Under the pieces are notes generated by a model that searched no databases, was not told the origin of the DNA, and was given only the letters and a program-made list of their open reading frames with translations. Positions 49,010 through 61,255 of a stretch of 64,000 nucleotides of DNA are shown here, piece after piece. Positions within the stretch are counted from its first letter, which is position 1. Every line of letters starts with the position of its first letter. The stretch spans positions 70,470,687 through 70,534,686 of the forward strand of contig CM066732.1 of NCBI GenBank assembly GCA_033961575.1, in the 5' to 3' direction. This DNA comes from Aselliscus stoliczkanus. Lineage: Eukaryota; Chordata; Mammalia; Chiroptera; Hipposideridae. The translations under genes were made by a program, and so were the position numbers.

Positions 49010-49625
49010 CATCTCTCCAAACTGTGCTTCTCTCCCATACCCACTGCTATGGCATAGCTCAGGCCTCATTATTTCTTACCTGGATTTAATATATGAACCT
49101 CCAAATTGGCATTCCCTGTCATCAGTTCTGTCCCTCCTCCACTAATCTCCCTTCTTTATGGTCACCAGTAATCTTTCTTACACAGAAAATGCAATATCCT
49201 TTTTTTGCTTAATATTCTGCTATGCCTCCCATAGTCTTCAGGATAAAAGTGCTAAGTCTGAGTCAAGTTATGCAATCCTGGCTCACACAGTAACCCCAAT
49301 AGATCATTCTCTGACCACAGAACATACAATTCTTCAAGTTCTTAATTACTTTCAGTGTTCTTTTATTTTATTTTTATTTTTAACTTCACACTTGCATCAT
49401 CCACTATCTGGGTCCACTTCTCCAAGCCCTTCAGATTGACCTTTGATATCACCTCTCCCTTATTTAAAACTTGTCTTTTCCCTGAGGCTTACTTTTCCTT
49501 TCACAAACCCTTATCTCAACATATCGTATTTACCTAATTATGTTTCTACCTATTGAGTTGAACTGCAAGATCCTTGTCTGTGGAAGTTTTATCTTCAGTC
49601 TCAAGAAAGTGTCAGGCTGATTTTA
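49010..49625 (+). repeat. LINE L2, 3' half
   Basis: Diverged order of tctgctatgcctcccatagt, cttcaggataaaagtgctaa, ctccctt..cctgaggctta and gagttgaactgcaagatcct, ending aaagtgtcaggctga. Fits L2. The open frame at 49158-49439 is incidental. Confidence 0.55.
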
Positions 49626-49724
49626 TTTATTTGTTTGGGGGATTAATAGAGACATATGAATATATGGGACTTCTGGAAATGTGTCAAAACCCACAAGATC
49701 ATAGTAATCTCCTAATATCACATA

Positions 49725-49949
49725 CCGCATTTCCCCCAAAATAAGACCTAACTGGAAAATAAGCCCTAGCATGATTTTTCAGGATGCTCATAATATAAGC
49801 CCTACCCCAAACATAAGCCCCAGTTAAGATCGTCAGCCAGACATGACTGTTTGAATAAATGTAGATTTTTGTACATGAATAAATGAATAAATGTAGGTTG
49901 TTGGAGCAAAAATAATACAGGACCAAGTCTTATTTTTGGGGAAATGTGG
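49725..49949. mobile_element. 225-bp non-autonomous TIR DNA transposon, TA-flanked
   Basis: Left end ccgcatttcccccaaaataa, right end complement ccacatttccccaaaaataa. The TIR is about 24 bases with three or four mismatches and lies between TA dinucleotides at 49723-49724 and 49950-49951. Internal ataagccct-like units recur (49761, 49795, 49815 area). No transposase remnant. The layout resembles bat-specific elements beginning ccgtatttcccc, which I recall only by type. Confidence 0.8.
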
Positions 49950-50579
49950 TACGTAGACTCTTGTAAACATTCCTCTTCCTCAAGTTCCCAATGAAGTAGC
50001 AGACGAAGAGGAGGGTCAAAGGTTCTTTCTGAGTCTTGTTTCTTGATAAACAACTTGAGACACATACCTGAGAAGGCAGCATCAAGGTGGCAAAATTTTG
50101 GTTCCTTTCATCCTAGACATTGAGGAGCAACAGCACACAATTTCTGGTGTGCTCCATCCAAAATCCAAAACCACATTATCAATGTGGGTTGTTTTACAAC
50201 TCTATATTCTATAGCATATTTGTTTTACAACAGTATACATTACTACAAATCATACTCTGTTGGAGAGAATTTCATATAGCCATACCTAACTACAAAGGAG
50301 GCTGGGAAAATTCTAGCTATATGCTCAGGCGTTGACATGGATTTCAGAGTGGCATAAGTGTCTCTCACAAAAGAACCAACAGATAGTACCCACATACTCT
50401 CTTTCTCAGGGGTTGGCCCTTTCTTGAAATATATGCATATAAAATAACATGGGCTTCCATTCCATATGCTTACTCAAAGCCCAGGCTTTCTCTAATGGTC
50501 CCAAGAATTCACACATATTTGGTTTGAAAATAACTCTCCCTTGTTTGCTACCTATAACATCTTGTTCTGAAAGTTGTGG

Positions 50580-50845
50580 GGTAGGGGGAAGCGGGGAAGG
50601 AGCTGGGCAACAATGGTGGAGGGAGGAAGAAGTACAAATAATCATGGGGATATAAAATACAGCATAGGGAATATAGTCCATAATGCTGGAATAGTTATGT
50701 ATGGTGCCAGGTGGGTACTAGGCTTATCAGGAGGACCACTTTGTAAATTATATAGATGTTTAATCACTATGCTGCACACCCGAAACTAATATAAAATAAT
50801 ATTGAATGTCAACTTTAATTGAAATTAATTAATTTTTAAAACAAG
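50580..50845 (+). repeat. L1 3' tail, sense
   Basis: gggatataaaatacagcata, gggaatatagtccataatgc, ggtactaggcttatcaggag and cacacccgaaactaatataa lead to an A-rich end: the well-known L1 3'UTR order. Confidence 0.8.
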
Positions 50846-51069
50846 AAAATTTGCTTTAGGTGCATTTATCAACCACTTTGGATCCTCTTATTCTGTCTTG
50901 CCCCCTTTACCTGGATGTGAATAAGAAATGTATGCCATCGTCCCAGTCAACTTTAATGTGTTGTGGCTATAATGAAATTGTGGCTATAATTGAATAGACC
51001 ATAGAACACTAATCAGTTTAAACAAGCATCATCACCACTTTTCCTAAAATGTTTTGGGAAAACCCATCG

Positions 51070-51452
51070 TTTTGTTTTTTGTTTTTGTTTTTTAAATTGG
51101 GGGAATCAGGGAAGGGGAACAGTGTTGGGGAATTGGGGAAGGGTAAGTTGTTGTTCTTCAATCATAGTTGTGGAGGGTGCAGCTAGCTCAGCTCCAAGTC
51201 CAGTCGCCATCAGGCAGCCCATCAGCAGCTTGTCACCATCAAGCAGCCCCTCAGCTCAAGATGCTGTGTTCATCACCCACCATCCCATGTGGGAGTCTAA
51301 CCTGCAACCTTGTTGTTAAGAGCATGTGCTCCTAACACATGTTCCACCTTTGGCAGCTCAGCTCACAGCTCACTGGCCTATGTGGGAATCAAACTGGCGG
51401 CCCTATTGCTCGGAATTCACGCTCTTACCCAACGGAGCCACTCAGCCGGCCC
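51070..51452 (-). mobile_element. Ves-type bat SINE, long
   Basis: The plus strand carries the complement of a Ves tail with two units (ggggaatcagggaaggggaa, then ggggaattggggaaggg), gagctgagct modules, two tRNA-like B-box regions (gtgggagtctaacctgcaac; tgtgggaatcaaactggcgg) and the head complement gagccactcagccggccc. Target-site duplication not clear. Confidence 0.9.
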
Positions 51453-51484
51453 AGGCATATCCATCTTTACTAGGTCTCTACCTC

Positions 51485-51620
51485 ATTGTTTGACTCTATG
51501 ATGAGAACACAATGCAATATACAGATGATGTATTATAGAATTATACATGTGAAGTTTATATAATCTCGTTAACCAATGTCACCTCAATCAGTTTAATTTT
51601 AAAAATGAGATAAACTAAGA
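51485..51620 (+). repeat. L1 3' tail, sense
   Basis: tgatgagaacacaatgcaat, atacagatgatgtattatag, then aatctcgttaaccaatgtca, ending in caatcagtttaattttaaaa. This is the sense counterpart of the tail at 47388-47735. Confidence 0.75.
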
Positions 51621-52739
51621 AGGTTATATTAAAATATTACTGATAAGTTAGATTCTTTAAGGCCAGAAAAGTTAAAGGATAATAAATTCTGTTTTTGGGT
51701 ATAAATCAAATATTGAAATTAAAAATTTAAAATACAAAACAATTTCCTGATGCCTTCTTCATTCCTGAGTCCCTTTATTCATTCAGATTTCTCCAGAGCC
51801 ACAAACCAGAAACCAGACACATAAACCTGAGAATTCCTTTCTTATACGACATAGATCAATCCAGCTCCATCAACCTGTCCACCCAAGATTATTGTGCAAT
51901 GAAACAAAATCCTCTCCTATTACAGAATGCTGAATGGCTATGGCAAGTGTTTTTTTAAGTAGCAGTTACTTTTCCCCACTTTTCCTATGGTGCTGGTAGT
52001 TTATTGTGAACCTCTATAGAGGTTTGAGTTAGATGAGGAATTTGCTCTACTGGCCCTGCAGCTAACCTAGTCACCTTCTTCCAATTCGGAGACAGGTAAG
52101 GAACTCCAGAAGTAAGTCAGATGCTGGGGAAGGGTTGCTCAGTCAAAATTTTGATCTGAGTGATTTGCCCTTCTCTTTGATTTTCTTGCATTTACATTAC
52201 AAAAAGAGAGATTAAATTGGTTTAATTTGGTGCTCATCTGTATTTTGCTGAGTTCTCATCTCTTATTTCAGACTTTAGGAATTTCTCCTGGGCCCTGCTT
52301 TTTTATATGTTTACTTTCCAGCTAGTGCAACATTTCCCAGTGCAGACTTCTTAAGGCTGTGATTTTATTTTTGCAGTAACTCTTAATACTAAAGCATACT
52401 ATGGTAAAAGTAATTTATGAGGTTAAGAACTAAATCCATGATTTTAATATTTTATTATAACACTTTTAACAATATTAGAAATAATTAACTGCTTTTTGAG
52501 AAATAAAAAAAACTGCTGAAAAAATAACTTTCTTTACAAAATCTTATAAGCAAATATTGTACTCTTCAGATATTCCAGGAGACTACTGACACATCATTTT
52601 TAAAACAAAGGCATAAATAACAATATGTAACATAAATTACATTATTTTTATAGGTGCTGTTAAGGAACAATAAACATTTTCCTTTTTAACACACATGTGC
52701 AACAGAGGAAAAGTGTTAAAGGACCATGATATATATGCC
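51621..52739. other. No gene seen
   Basis: Unique AT-rich sequence. Confidence 0.45.
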
Positions 52740-53015
52740 TGTGCTGGTGATGTCAAGTTTGTGGATTTTAGGATTCTGAGTGTGAGTGGTACATGTGAGA
52801 GTGGGATGGATTGTATGTATGTGAGTTTGGTGAGTGGTGTATATAATGTAGTTTGTGTCATGTGTATGTGTGAGATGTGGGTGATTATGTGCTATATTAT
52901 AGATGTGAGGTGTTTTTTTGTGTGTGGAGTATGGTGTATTTGAAATATATGTATGTAAGTGGTATTTATGTGTGTTATGTGTGTGGGCATGCTATGTTAG
53001 TGTGCATACACACAT
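52740..53015. repeat. Degenerate TG-rich tract
   Basis: Irregular gtgtatgtgtgagatgtggg-like sequence over about 275 bases. Open frames here derive from the repeat. Confidence 0.75.
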
Positions 53016-53025
53016 ATTCTATGCA

Positions 53026-53275
53026 CAGAGGGTGCCAAAAAATGTAAACACATTTTAAGAAAGGAAAAAACTGTATTAAAAGTGTAATACTTAATATATA
53101 CCAATAACAAAAGATGAATACAAGTCACATTTGACTTCTGCAATTACAAGAAATGCTCAAAGTGGTTACCATCAGCATCCAGACACTTCTGATTAATGTG
53201 AACTACTGCTTGAGCAACGTTGACCAAAGCATTAACATCTCTTAAAATGTGTATCTATATTTTTTGACACCTCTG
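53026..53275 (-). mobile_element. 250-bp Tc1/mariner-like element retaining transposase C-terminus
   Basis: Ends cagagggtgccaaaaaatgt and its inverted counterpart (complement cagaggtgtcaaaaaatata) form an inverted repeat of about 33 bases. On the minus strand, bases near 53249-53150 read an open stretch RDVNALVNVAQAVVHINQKC, then LDADGNHFEHFL and a stop. A C-terminus of the form C-[LI]-D-[AV]-[DN]-G-[GN]-HFEH-[LF]-L-stop is familiar from DDE-type IS630/Tc1/mariner transposases of arthropods. So this is an internally deleted copy, not a mere palindrome. Flanking TA is weak on the left. Confidence 0.75.
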
Positions 53276-53452
53276 TATATACTGTAGTGTACTTAATATC
53301 CCTGGCAATTTGTCAATTTTGACAAAATATTAGCATGTTTTATTTGCATGTGTGTGATGGAGGAGAAAGTAATTACAATCAGAGGAATATTGGAGTAATG
53401 CTGATAAAGATGAAATGTGAATAGCATATTATTGCTCTTCTCTTGCCTGGTG

Positions 53453-53564
53453 CGTTTTTTTTTTTTTTTTGAGAGCAGTGTCACTGGCCCTCATATGTGG
53501 GACCCGAACCGGGGCCGCTGGCCTCCAAAGCCAGCGCTTAACCACTGCACCACTCAGCCAGTCG
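53453..53564 (-). mobile_element. Short tRNA-derived SINE
   Basis: Poly-T 53455-53470, hairpin (one change, gagagc), B box complement ggacccgaacc intact, head. Perfect 12-base target-site duplication tcttgcctggtg at 53441-53452 and 53565-53576. Confidence 0.95.
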
Positions 53565-53576
53565 TCTTGCCTGGTG

Positions 53577-54769
53577 GTTTGATGCTTATCTATGTCTTAA
53601 TGTCCAGTCACGCCCCCAGCCATTCTTTTGCCTGGATGCACTGTATTCATTCTATTCCATCCTGCGCAGCCTCTCTTTCATGTCGGGTTTTCCCTACAAT
53701 CAAGATTGTGCTCTGTATTAACAGATTAGAACATACAGCTGAGGTACAGGAAGACGTTTAACATTTGCAAGCACAAAACTAATAAAATTCCCCAAAATAC
53801 TATTATGATGAGGATAGGAGTTAAAGGGAGGCAAAAGACAGATAAAAATTACTAAAGATAAAAATGAATTGTGCTGATATCAGACAGAATATATTTTCAC
53901 ACTGTTTTAAGAAATAAACATAAGTAAGTAAATTCAATAATGCTTTTGGCAGCTGACAGTGAAACAGTTAGGCTTAAAGTAACAACAGATTGCATTTTAC
54001 AGAGGGCTAATTATTAGAGAGAGAAATTAACAGCTCTGCAGTAACAACTTCCATAAGTTTCCCCCTCAAAAAGAGAAAAGCAGAACGATGATCTATCAAC
54101 AATAATTAGAAGAAGAAACACTTTAATAATATGCCTCCTTTAAAAAAGTCTTGATACCAGGTGTCTTTAAACTGACCATAATTTTTTGCGACTTTTCAGT
54201 TCAGCTTTCCTTCTTTGTAGAAATAAAAATAAATTAAAAAGCTGAATAATAGTAGAAATTTTGAATATAAAATGATAATTGGCTTATTAGATGTTAAAGC
54301 GATAGTTATTAGAACTTGTAAAAATTCTAAATTTCACAAAAAATTTTTATATTGATTGGGGAGAGGAGTTAACATCTAGCATCGAATTCTGATTTTTGTC
54401 AGAATCCACCAGAGCTTAGTTAGTTGTAGACATAAATATATTTCTATTTCTGCTTGAGTGATGACTCCTACGGTAGTGGATATCATATTGGAATCATTAG
54501 TGTCATAGCTTTAAATTGTAAGCAATATTAGTGTATGTGAAGAGGAAGGAAAAAAAAGAAAACAAAGCTACTTGGTGGAGAAAGAAGAAATGAGAGCAGT
54601 TGCATCCTCCCTACCTCACCCCATCCCCCATTCTTTTTAATGTGAAAACTATACCTACCTTTGTATTTCTAAGCTCTACCACCCTGAGTACAAATCAGGC
54701 TGCAATATCTCACAGCTTGATGCTCTACATTAGAGATGCCCACTGCTCACCCATGACTTCTCATTGAGG
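53577..54769. other. No gene seen
   Basis: Unique AT-rich sequence after a SINE; nothing recognised. Confidence 0.45.
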
Positions 54770-55080
54770 TTAGATGGTGTCATGTTACTAGGATTGGCAA
54801 ACCCTTTGTGAATGGAAGAGATGTGTCGTTTCAGGGCCAAAGCCTTTAATTACGGGAGGGAGGCATTCCAGCACTGCCTTTCTCTTCCACATAGATAGAC
54901 AGGGGAGATATGCATTCCAACAGTGCAGCGAGAGTGGTAGGGTCTTCATTATCCTGCACTGCTAAATTGCTACAGAGTGAACAGTTGCCCTAGAAAGTTG
55001 CTTAGAGCCTCAGCTTTGCATAAACTAAAAATAAACTTTCATTGTATTGACTCACTAAGATTTGGGGGTTGTTTACTATC
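54770..55080 (+). mobile_element. LTR-like 3' end
   Basis: aaataaactttcattgtatt, then gactcactaagatttggggg and ttgtttactatc at the right end match a common mammalian LTR-like terminus. The left part (tttcagggccaaagccttta) also fits. Family uncertain. Confidence 0.5.
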
Positions 55081-55797
55081 TCTGTGTACCTTCTAGGCTC
55101 TCCTGACTCATAAGTATTCTAAGTCCCCCACCTTCACCAGCAGAAAATTCAGGCATTTCTAGGACTTCCAGGAATGCCTAGAGTTTTATACATCTTTTGC
55201 ACCTGTTCTGGTTTTCTCTAACCACATCTAATGAGATGCGAATCCTTGAGGATAGAGTCTGCAAATTCTGCCCTTCTGTCAATCTAGAGAATAAGATATC
55301 TCAATCTGTTCATCCCCATCTTGTGATCTGGATTTGTCAAGCATCCTGACACCTGTGGGTCAGGCAGGGAGTTTGAGATCAGATGCCACAACTTCTTCTG
55401 CCACACCAAAAACAGAGCAATAAATTTGTCAAGATTAATTCCGCATGATCCAAGATTTTATGAATCAAACCAGAAGAGACTTAAACGGAAGGGAATTTAG
55501 CTGCGTGCCCCTACCTACTTGCTTTAATGTAACTGTAGATTCACAGCCTAGGCAGTCATCACTTTGTGAAACGATAAGGGTGCTGTCCCTATACCCCAAT
55601 TATCAGTTGAGGAATGTACTGTAACAAGTGGCCGGTGGTATTAAGTGTTGCAGCTATTAGTGAAAACAGCTCTTTTTTCTAGTCATACAGATAGCTATTT
55701 CCCAAAACCAATTTTTTTTTTAAGTCCTACAGTATTTAACACAAGCATTCACCATGGTTGGAATCCGTAACTTAAACAAATTTTTTTCAAATTTGTT

Positions 55798-56660
55798 TTA
55801 AAGTGTCCCCAGAGTATGACCTATGTGCAAAGCATTTACACCCAAGTTCTTCAGCTGATGTTTGGGACTTGCTATGATGATCTGTTCTACACACAGTTTC
55901 TTAGAGTCCTCATAAGAATAAGGTTCCTCTGGGTGCCAGTTTGATGCCCATCTATTATATTGTTTGCCGTATTTTAAGGGATGAAGAAATGACTCTTTCA
56001 TATCTATGGTTGGCTTGTCTCCTGGAACCTCTGCATAACGATTGTTCCCAGGGTATCACATAAACTTTGGTGACTAGAACTTTCATGTGTCTGGCTCCAG
56101 GCCAGAATCCTATTATGATCTTTCAGGCCTGACCACAGATAATTACAAAGCCTTTGCCTGACAGGCCTCATGGGGGAAAGCTGTCTTCCCCACACCTGAC
56201 TTGGTGCGGAGCACGTGCACTGCGACCTCTGGGGTGTGGAGTTTCAGTCAAGGGCTCAGGCTCTTGGCCCCTCCTCAGGCCAGACACATTATTACATAAT
56301 ATGCATTTCCACCACAAGCCTCTCGTTTCAAAAGCCTCCTTTAACTGGAGGTCTTGATTGAGACACTTTTTAGCAACCCTGCCTAGACCCCCTTTTATGG
56401 CAACCTCAAGATATTACCTCCACTTGACTTAGTACTTTTCTGCTTCTAGGCTTCCCCCTTGCAATCTCCCAGCCTCTCCAGGTCCACAAAACAGCAGCAA
56501 TCGTTTGCTCAGGGCTCTTCTGCAGTGCGAGCTTGTCCGTGCCTATACTACATGTCATCCAGTTGACCCACCACACCTGATGCTGTTCTGTGGGGGAAAA
56601 TGGGACATTTCTTTTTGTTTTTTTGCATTTTACCTGCACCATCACAGCATGTGTATAAAG
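55798..56660 (-). other. Unidentified GC-richer block with minus-strand open frames
   Basis: Minus-strand frame 56001-55798 (67 codons from ATG, about 85 codons between stops) reads KYGKQYNRWASNWHPEEPYS, then YEDSKKLCVEQIIIASPKHQ. A second open frame (56195-56004) is in another phase. An LTR-type composition (gaggggccaagagcctgagc on minus) is present upstream. I do not recognise a protein family. It could be ERV-derived, a degraded pseudogene, or chance. Confidence 0.25.
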
Positions 56661-57364
56661 GGTTGGGATTGTTACTTTTAGTTTTTGGATTGCCCTAAGT
56701 AACTACCTTGAGACCTCAGCAGTTCAGCAAAATTTTTCAGATGTTTTCTTCCAACCTTTCTCATTTAGTTACACAAAACTGGTAGGGTGGTGGGGTTTGG
56801 GGAGAGGAGAATTGGGTGCTCCATCCATTCCATCATTCTTATGTCCTCAACCTTAATGTTTTTTGTTATTTTTTGTTTTTGTCCTAAAGCAAAACAGAAA
56901 GAGCCAATAGTGATATCTCTCATTAGCAAAAACACAAAATCTCTACAGAATAACAGACTGCAAATAACTATAGCTATAAATACACAAAGACCTCTACCTG
57001 CCAATCAGCACTTTTTATTTTTTCAGCGAATCAGTTTTAATGTTGCTATTTGTTTTAAATTCATTAATGTTTGCTATTTCTTTGTGAATCTCACCAATTA
57101 ACCATTTAAATTTGGGTGAATATTTTCCATTAAAAGAGTCAGTCTCTATAATTACCAGGATAGAATTATGTATCGTCTTTAAATAAAATCAGCTCTACAG
57201 TTTTAGGACTGTCTATAAATAGATGCATGCATTAACAAATTCAGGTGAGAATAGATGATAGCTTAAAGAGATGTAAAACCTGTAAACACATTATAATGCA
57301 GGCAAAAATTTACTGGGGTGAACTTTATATTCAAATCCAAAAGAGGCTCTTAGAAGTAGCGGTG
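56661..57364. other. No gene seen
   Basis: Open frames on both strands at 56765-57101 mirror each other and lack coding features. Confidence 0.45.
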
Positions 57365-57960
57365 TTGCCGAAAAGCAGGTTCTTGGTTTACATTACAGGA
57401 AAGAATTCAAGGACACACCAAAGCCAAGCAAGCAAAGATAAGCAAGTAGTGGATTTATTTTTTTAAAAAGGAGAGTGTACACTCTCAAGATGGTATGAGT
57501 GTGGGCAGGCCTAGAGAAGAGCAAATGTCCTGAAGAGCAGAGGCTTAGAGTTTTATTCAAATGAGGGTGTGAACTATTCAACATTTAGGGGTGGTGTCAC
57601 AGGTGTTCCCAGGTGGGTCCCCGCAGACTACTCCTTCCCCTCAGGAGGTGGGAATCCCTAGTCCTTACTTGGCTCTTGTTGGAACTGTCATGGCAGCACA
57701 GGGGGTCGAGATTTTCCCTGCCTGCAATGCTAATGTTTTATAATCCATTACAATTAGCTGAAGTTCACTTTGAGGGGTAAGATGGTGGACTGGGTGGTCT
57801 CTAGTCCTGGCCAGTCCGCACTTTTTCTTAAGGATGATCTCATCTCTTCTCTCCTTTGTTTTTTCATACTTCCTCTTTCCCTTCCTTCTCGTCTCTCCCT
57901 GAGGCCTCATTCTTTTTGCCTGAGGTAACAGCTGGTTCAGTTAGAATGCATATTTCTGGG
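57365..57960 (-). mobile_element. Antisense ERV LTR-like block
   Basis: Plus strand aggaaagaattcaaggacac, gcaagtagtggatttatttt and taagatggtggactgggtgg, with GC-rich and CT-rich segments. The complement has an aataaatccacta polyadenylation-like signal. Unlike its AT-rich flanks. Family not named. Confidence 0.5.
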
Positions 57961-58904
57961 AATGTTATTACACAATTGCCATATTATTAATGTCGGCTAC
58001 ATAGTTATATTTAATTAATATTTTTTAAATGAATGGATGAAAAGGGGTAATAGGTACATATTGAAACCATGATAGCCTAAGGTGACTGCTCTTTTTAGCA
58101 TAAAGCATTTTTTTCTTGACATAAAAATCATTCCTTATTGTTCTTCTGAAAAGAATATTAAAAAATAAAAGAAATTTCCATATCAAGCAATGTGGTTATG
58201 CTATGGAATCTTATAAAAAACAGAGTGCATTATTATCTGTTATGAAATATTACTTGCAAAATTTGTTCCAAAAAGAGCAATACAATGAGATTTAAAGATC
58301 TATGGAAATGCATACTGATGGCTTGAATTATATTCTATCTAAATATATTTTAAAGGAACAAGTTAAGATTATTAATGACAGAAGAAAAAATATATTAAAA
58401 GTTCTACAATATACTCATATTCAAATGGACTGTTTACTTTCAAGTGTCAATTGTGACAGGAAACACATGCTTAAATAAATAAACAAAATCCTCACCTATT
58501 GAGCATTAATTTCTTTCTGTAAAGATATGTAACAACGTCAAATTTCTACTGAAGACTTACTCTAAGAACAATATGCTTACATTTAATTTGGACATTTTAG
58601 AGCATCAGCATACAGGCATACTACAGATTATATTGTCAAAAACATATCATAGTTTATTATTCTAGAAGAGAAATAAAAATAGAGCTGAAATAAAAATCAC
58701 TAGCACAGCATAGAAGTTTATTTTAAAACCTGGGGGAAGAACAGATGAATTAAATCAAATGGAAAATAAAGAAAAAAGAAAAAAAAGAAAAGAGAGAGAG
58801 AGATTTGTGCAGGTAATGATAATATATTAAGTAAGAGACCACTAAAGATACAAATGATATAATTTAAATGCAATTAGGAAGATCAAAATCAATTTATCAG
58901 GCTA

Positions 58905-58910
<6 letters not shown>
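57961..58910. other. No gene seen; A-rich
   Basis: GA-rich tract 58775-58803. No repeat family recognised. Confidence 0.45.
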
Positions 58911-58935
<25 letters not shown>

Positions 58936-58945
58936 GCGCGCGCGC
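58911..58945. repeat. (CA)n(CG)n microsatellite, Z-DNA prone
   Basis: About 13 CA units run directly into five CG units (acacacgcgcgcgcgc). Confidence 0.97.
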
Positions 58946-58989
58946 AGTAAAATCAACATATAAAAGACAACCTAATTCAATGAAAAGAA

Positions 58990-59366
58990 AATCCCCCTTA
59001 GCATTTGCAGGGGATTGTTTCCAGGACCCTAATAGATACCAAAATCTAAGGACACTCAAGTCATTTATATAAAATGTCCATAGTATTTGCATATAATCCA
59101 TACAAAATATCCCATATGCTTTAAGTCATCTCTAGATTAGTTGTAATACTTCATACTATATAAATCGTATGTAAATACTTGTTATATTGTTTAGAGAATA
59201 ATGACAAGGAAAAAAATCTATACATGTTCAATTCAGACACACCATTCTAGGCCTAACTGAATAGCACACATCAGCACCAACATAACATTTAAAAACAGAT
59301 ATTTTCCGTCCTGGTTGGTTGACTCTCAGGATGCAGAACTGCACTGAGGATAGAGAGGCTGACTAT
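58990..59366 (+). mobile_element. MER2-type DNA transposon (Tigger derivative)
   Basis: aggggattgtttccaggacc, ctcaagtcatttatataaaa, tagtatttgcatataatcca, aagtcatctctagattagtt and tttagagaataatgacaagg follow the MER2 consensus in order. It ends ggttgactctcaggatgcag, then gaggctgactata. Non-coding. Confidence 0.88.
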
Positions 59367-61255
59367 ATTTACCAGTTTATGGAATAACTTCAGTGTTGTG
59401 GCAAGTCCCTTTGAGAATGCTCAATTTATTTAAAAAAGAAAATCAATGAATTCTTTTTAAAAATTTGACTCACAGTTTATATGGGACAAACTGCAGATTT
59501 TGTGGAATGATACTATATAAATAATATATTTTTAGCTGAAAATGATACATGTGATAGTCTAATCATTTGATTGGCTTTGGAGTTTGCACACGTTGCCAGA
59601 TAGACCATATTATTTTCTTTATCTAAATGTCTCCTATTTTACTACGATGTATATATTTATTAATTTTGTACAAAAATGTATAGATATTAATTTTGTGAAA
59701 AGAAAGCAAGGCTAGAAGCTGGGTGGTAGCAACCATCTCTGTTTAACTGGTTGCTTTAACACTTCTCAGGTGTTACACAGGTCTTCTGTTCCCTGTCAGG
59801 TGCTTTTGGTTTCATCTCCAGCCAGAACATTAGGTCCACATGTTTTATCCCTGGGTAATACTGTGGTAGTAAAATCTGCATAGGCTCCAGGTACCTATGT
59901 GAAGGCACAATCCAACAGTAGATCACCTCATACTCATGACAGACTTCTTGCTTCCTGCTCCAGGCCCTCCTGCTGATATGAGGTGCTGGTTTGCTCTGAA
60001 ATCTACTTGTTTCATAGTATCAGAAAGTGTAGGGGAACTAGTGCCCTATGAAAAAACCATTAATCAACAGGAAATGAGAGCTAGTAAATAAAAGTCTTTC
60101 ACCCCTCCCCCTAATGGGCTGTTCAGAGAAGCCACCATTTATATAGTCTAGAGGTGATGGTCCTGAAATTTAAGCAACCAGTTGCACTTAATAAACAGTG
60201 ACCAGCTTGGTAAAACTCTATTATATTGTCTTTTCCTCTTTTCTCTTTTGCTTCCTTTTTCTCTCACTTCTGATTTTTGGGACTGCAAGCCCTAAAAGAG
60301 TAGGAGCAGAAAAATCATTTGTCACATGCTACTGACATGGAAACTAAGGCTAAGGAGGTTGGAACCAGGATGACTCTGACAGCAGCCCCTGTGGATAAAA
60401 TTTAGAACCAGATTTTTTATTAGTACAACAATTAGGACCTTATTTCTGGTGATAAGTGAGGTGGTGATAATATTTTGCATATAGTGGCATCAAGTTACTA
60501 AGGCTTTATCTTAGTTAATTGGAACAGTTTACAGGTGAAAGGTTGAAGTGTTAAGAAATACTATGGGCATGGTAACTGAAAGTTTTTGGAATGGTATATA
60601 ATGATAACAACACTGTGAATCAGGATGGCTACTGTTGTAAATACTGGACATCTTGGGGAGAGGGAGGGACTGGATCCAGTGAAGCCAACTGTCAACACTA
60701 AGACCTCACAAAAGCTGTGGAATATTTGAAAGGCAAACTCTGCTAACAAACAAACAAACAAAACAGGGTCAAAGATGTAATTGTGAAGCTGGCAGGGCTA
60801 CAAAGGCAATTAAATGCATATTTCTAAGATCTAAGAAACAACTGGGTTCATAAGCCTGAAAATCTAGTACAACATGTTTCCCTGAAACTTATGGCAAAGA
60901 AGAAGAAAAAAGAGAGATTAAGGTGAGAAAGGCAAATAGGAATAACCTGAAACTGACCTTTTCCACCCCAACCAATATAGTAATTAGAAACAGCATTTCA
61001 AGAAGAAAGGAATACAAAGATTAGTGTCAGCATAAAACACTTAGAGATATTGCGGGTTGTGGTCCATATAATATCCTTTTTAATGACCTATTTTGGCCAA
61101 GAGAAACTAAATAAATCTTGAGAAACGGAGAGGGAGTGCCATAAAGATAACCAGGCAATAGCCCCATCTGCAGTTGCTGTGTTGAATTGGAAATCTTCAT
61201 TGGAGCAGATACAACAGAAAACTTCTAGTTCTTGATATATATATTTGCATATAAA
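59367..61255. other. No gene seen; possible LTR trace
   Basis: 59980-60230 (gtgctggtttgctctgaaat; cttaataaacagtgacc) may be an LTR-like remnant. The rest is unassigned. Confidence 0.35.
60739..60763. repeat. (AAAC)n repeat
   Basis: caaacaaacaaacaaaac, six units. Confidence 0.9.
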
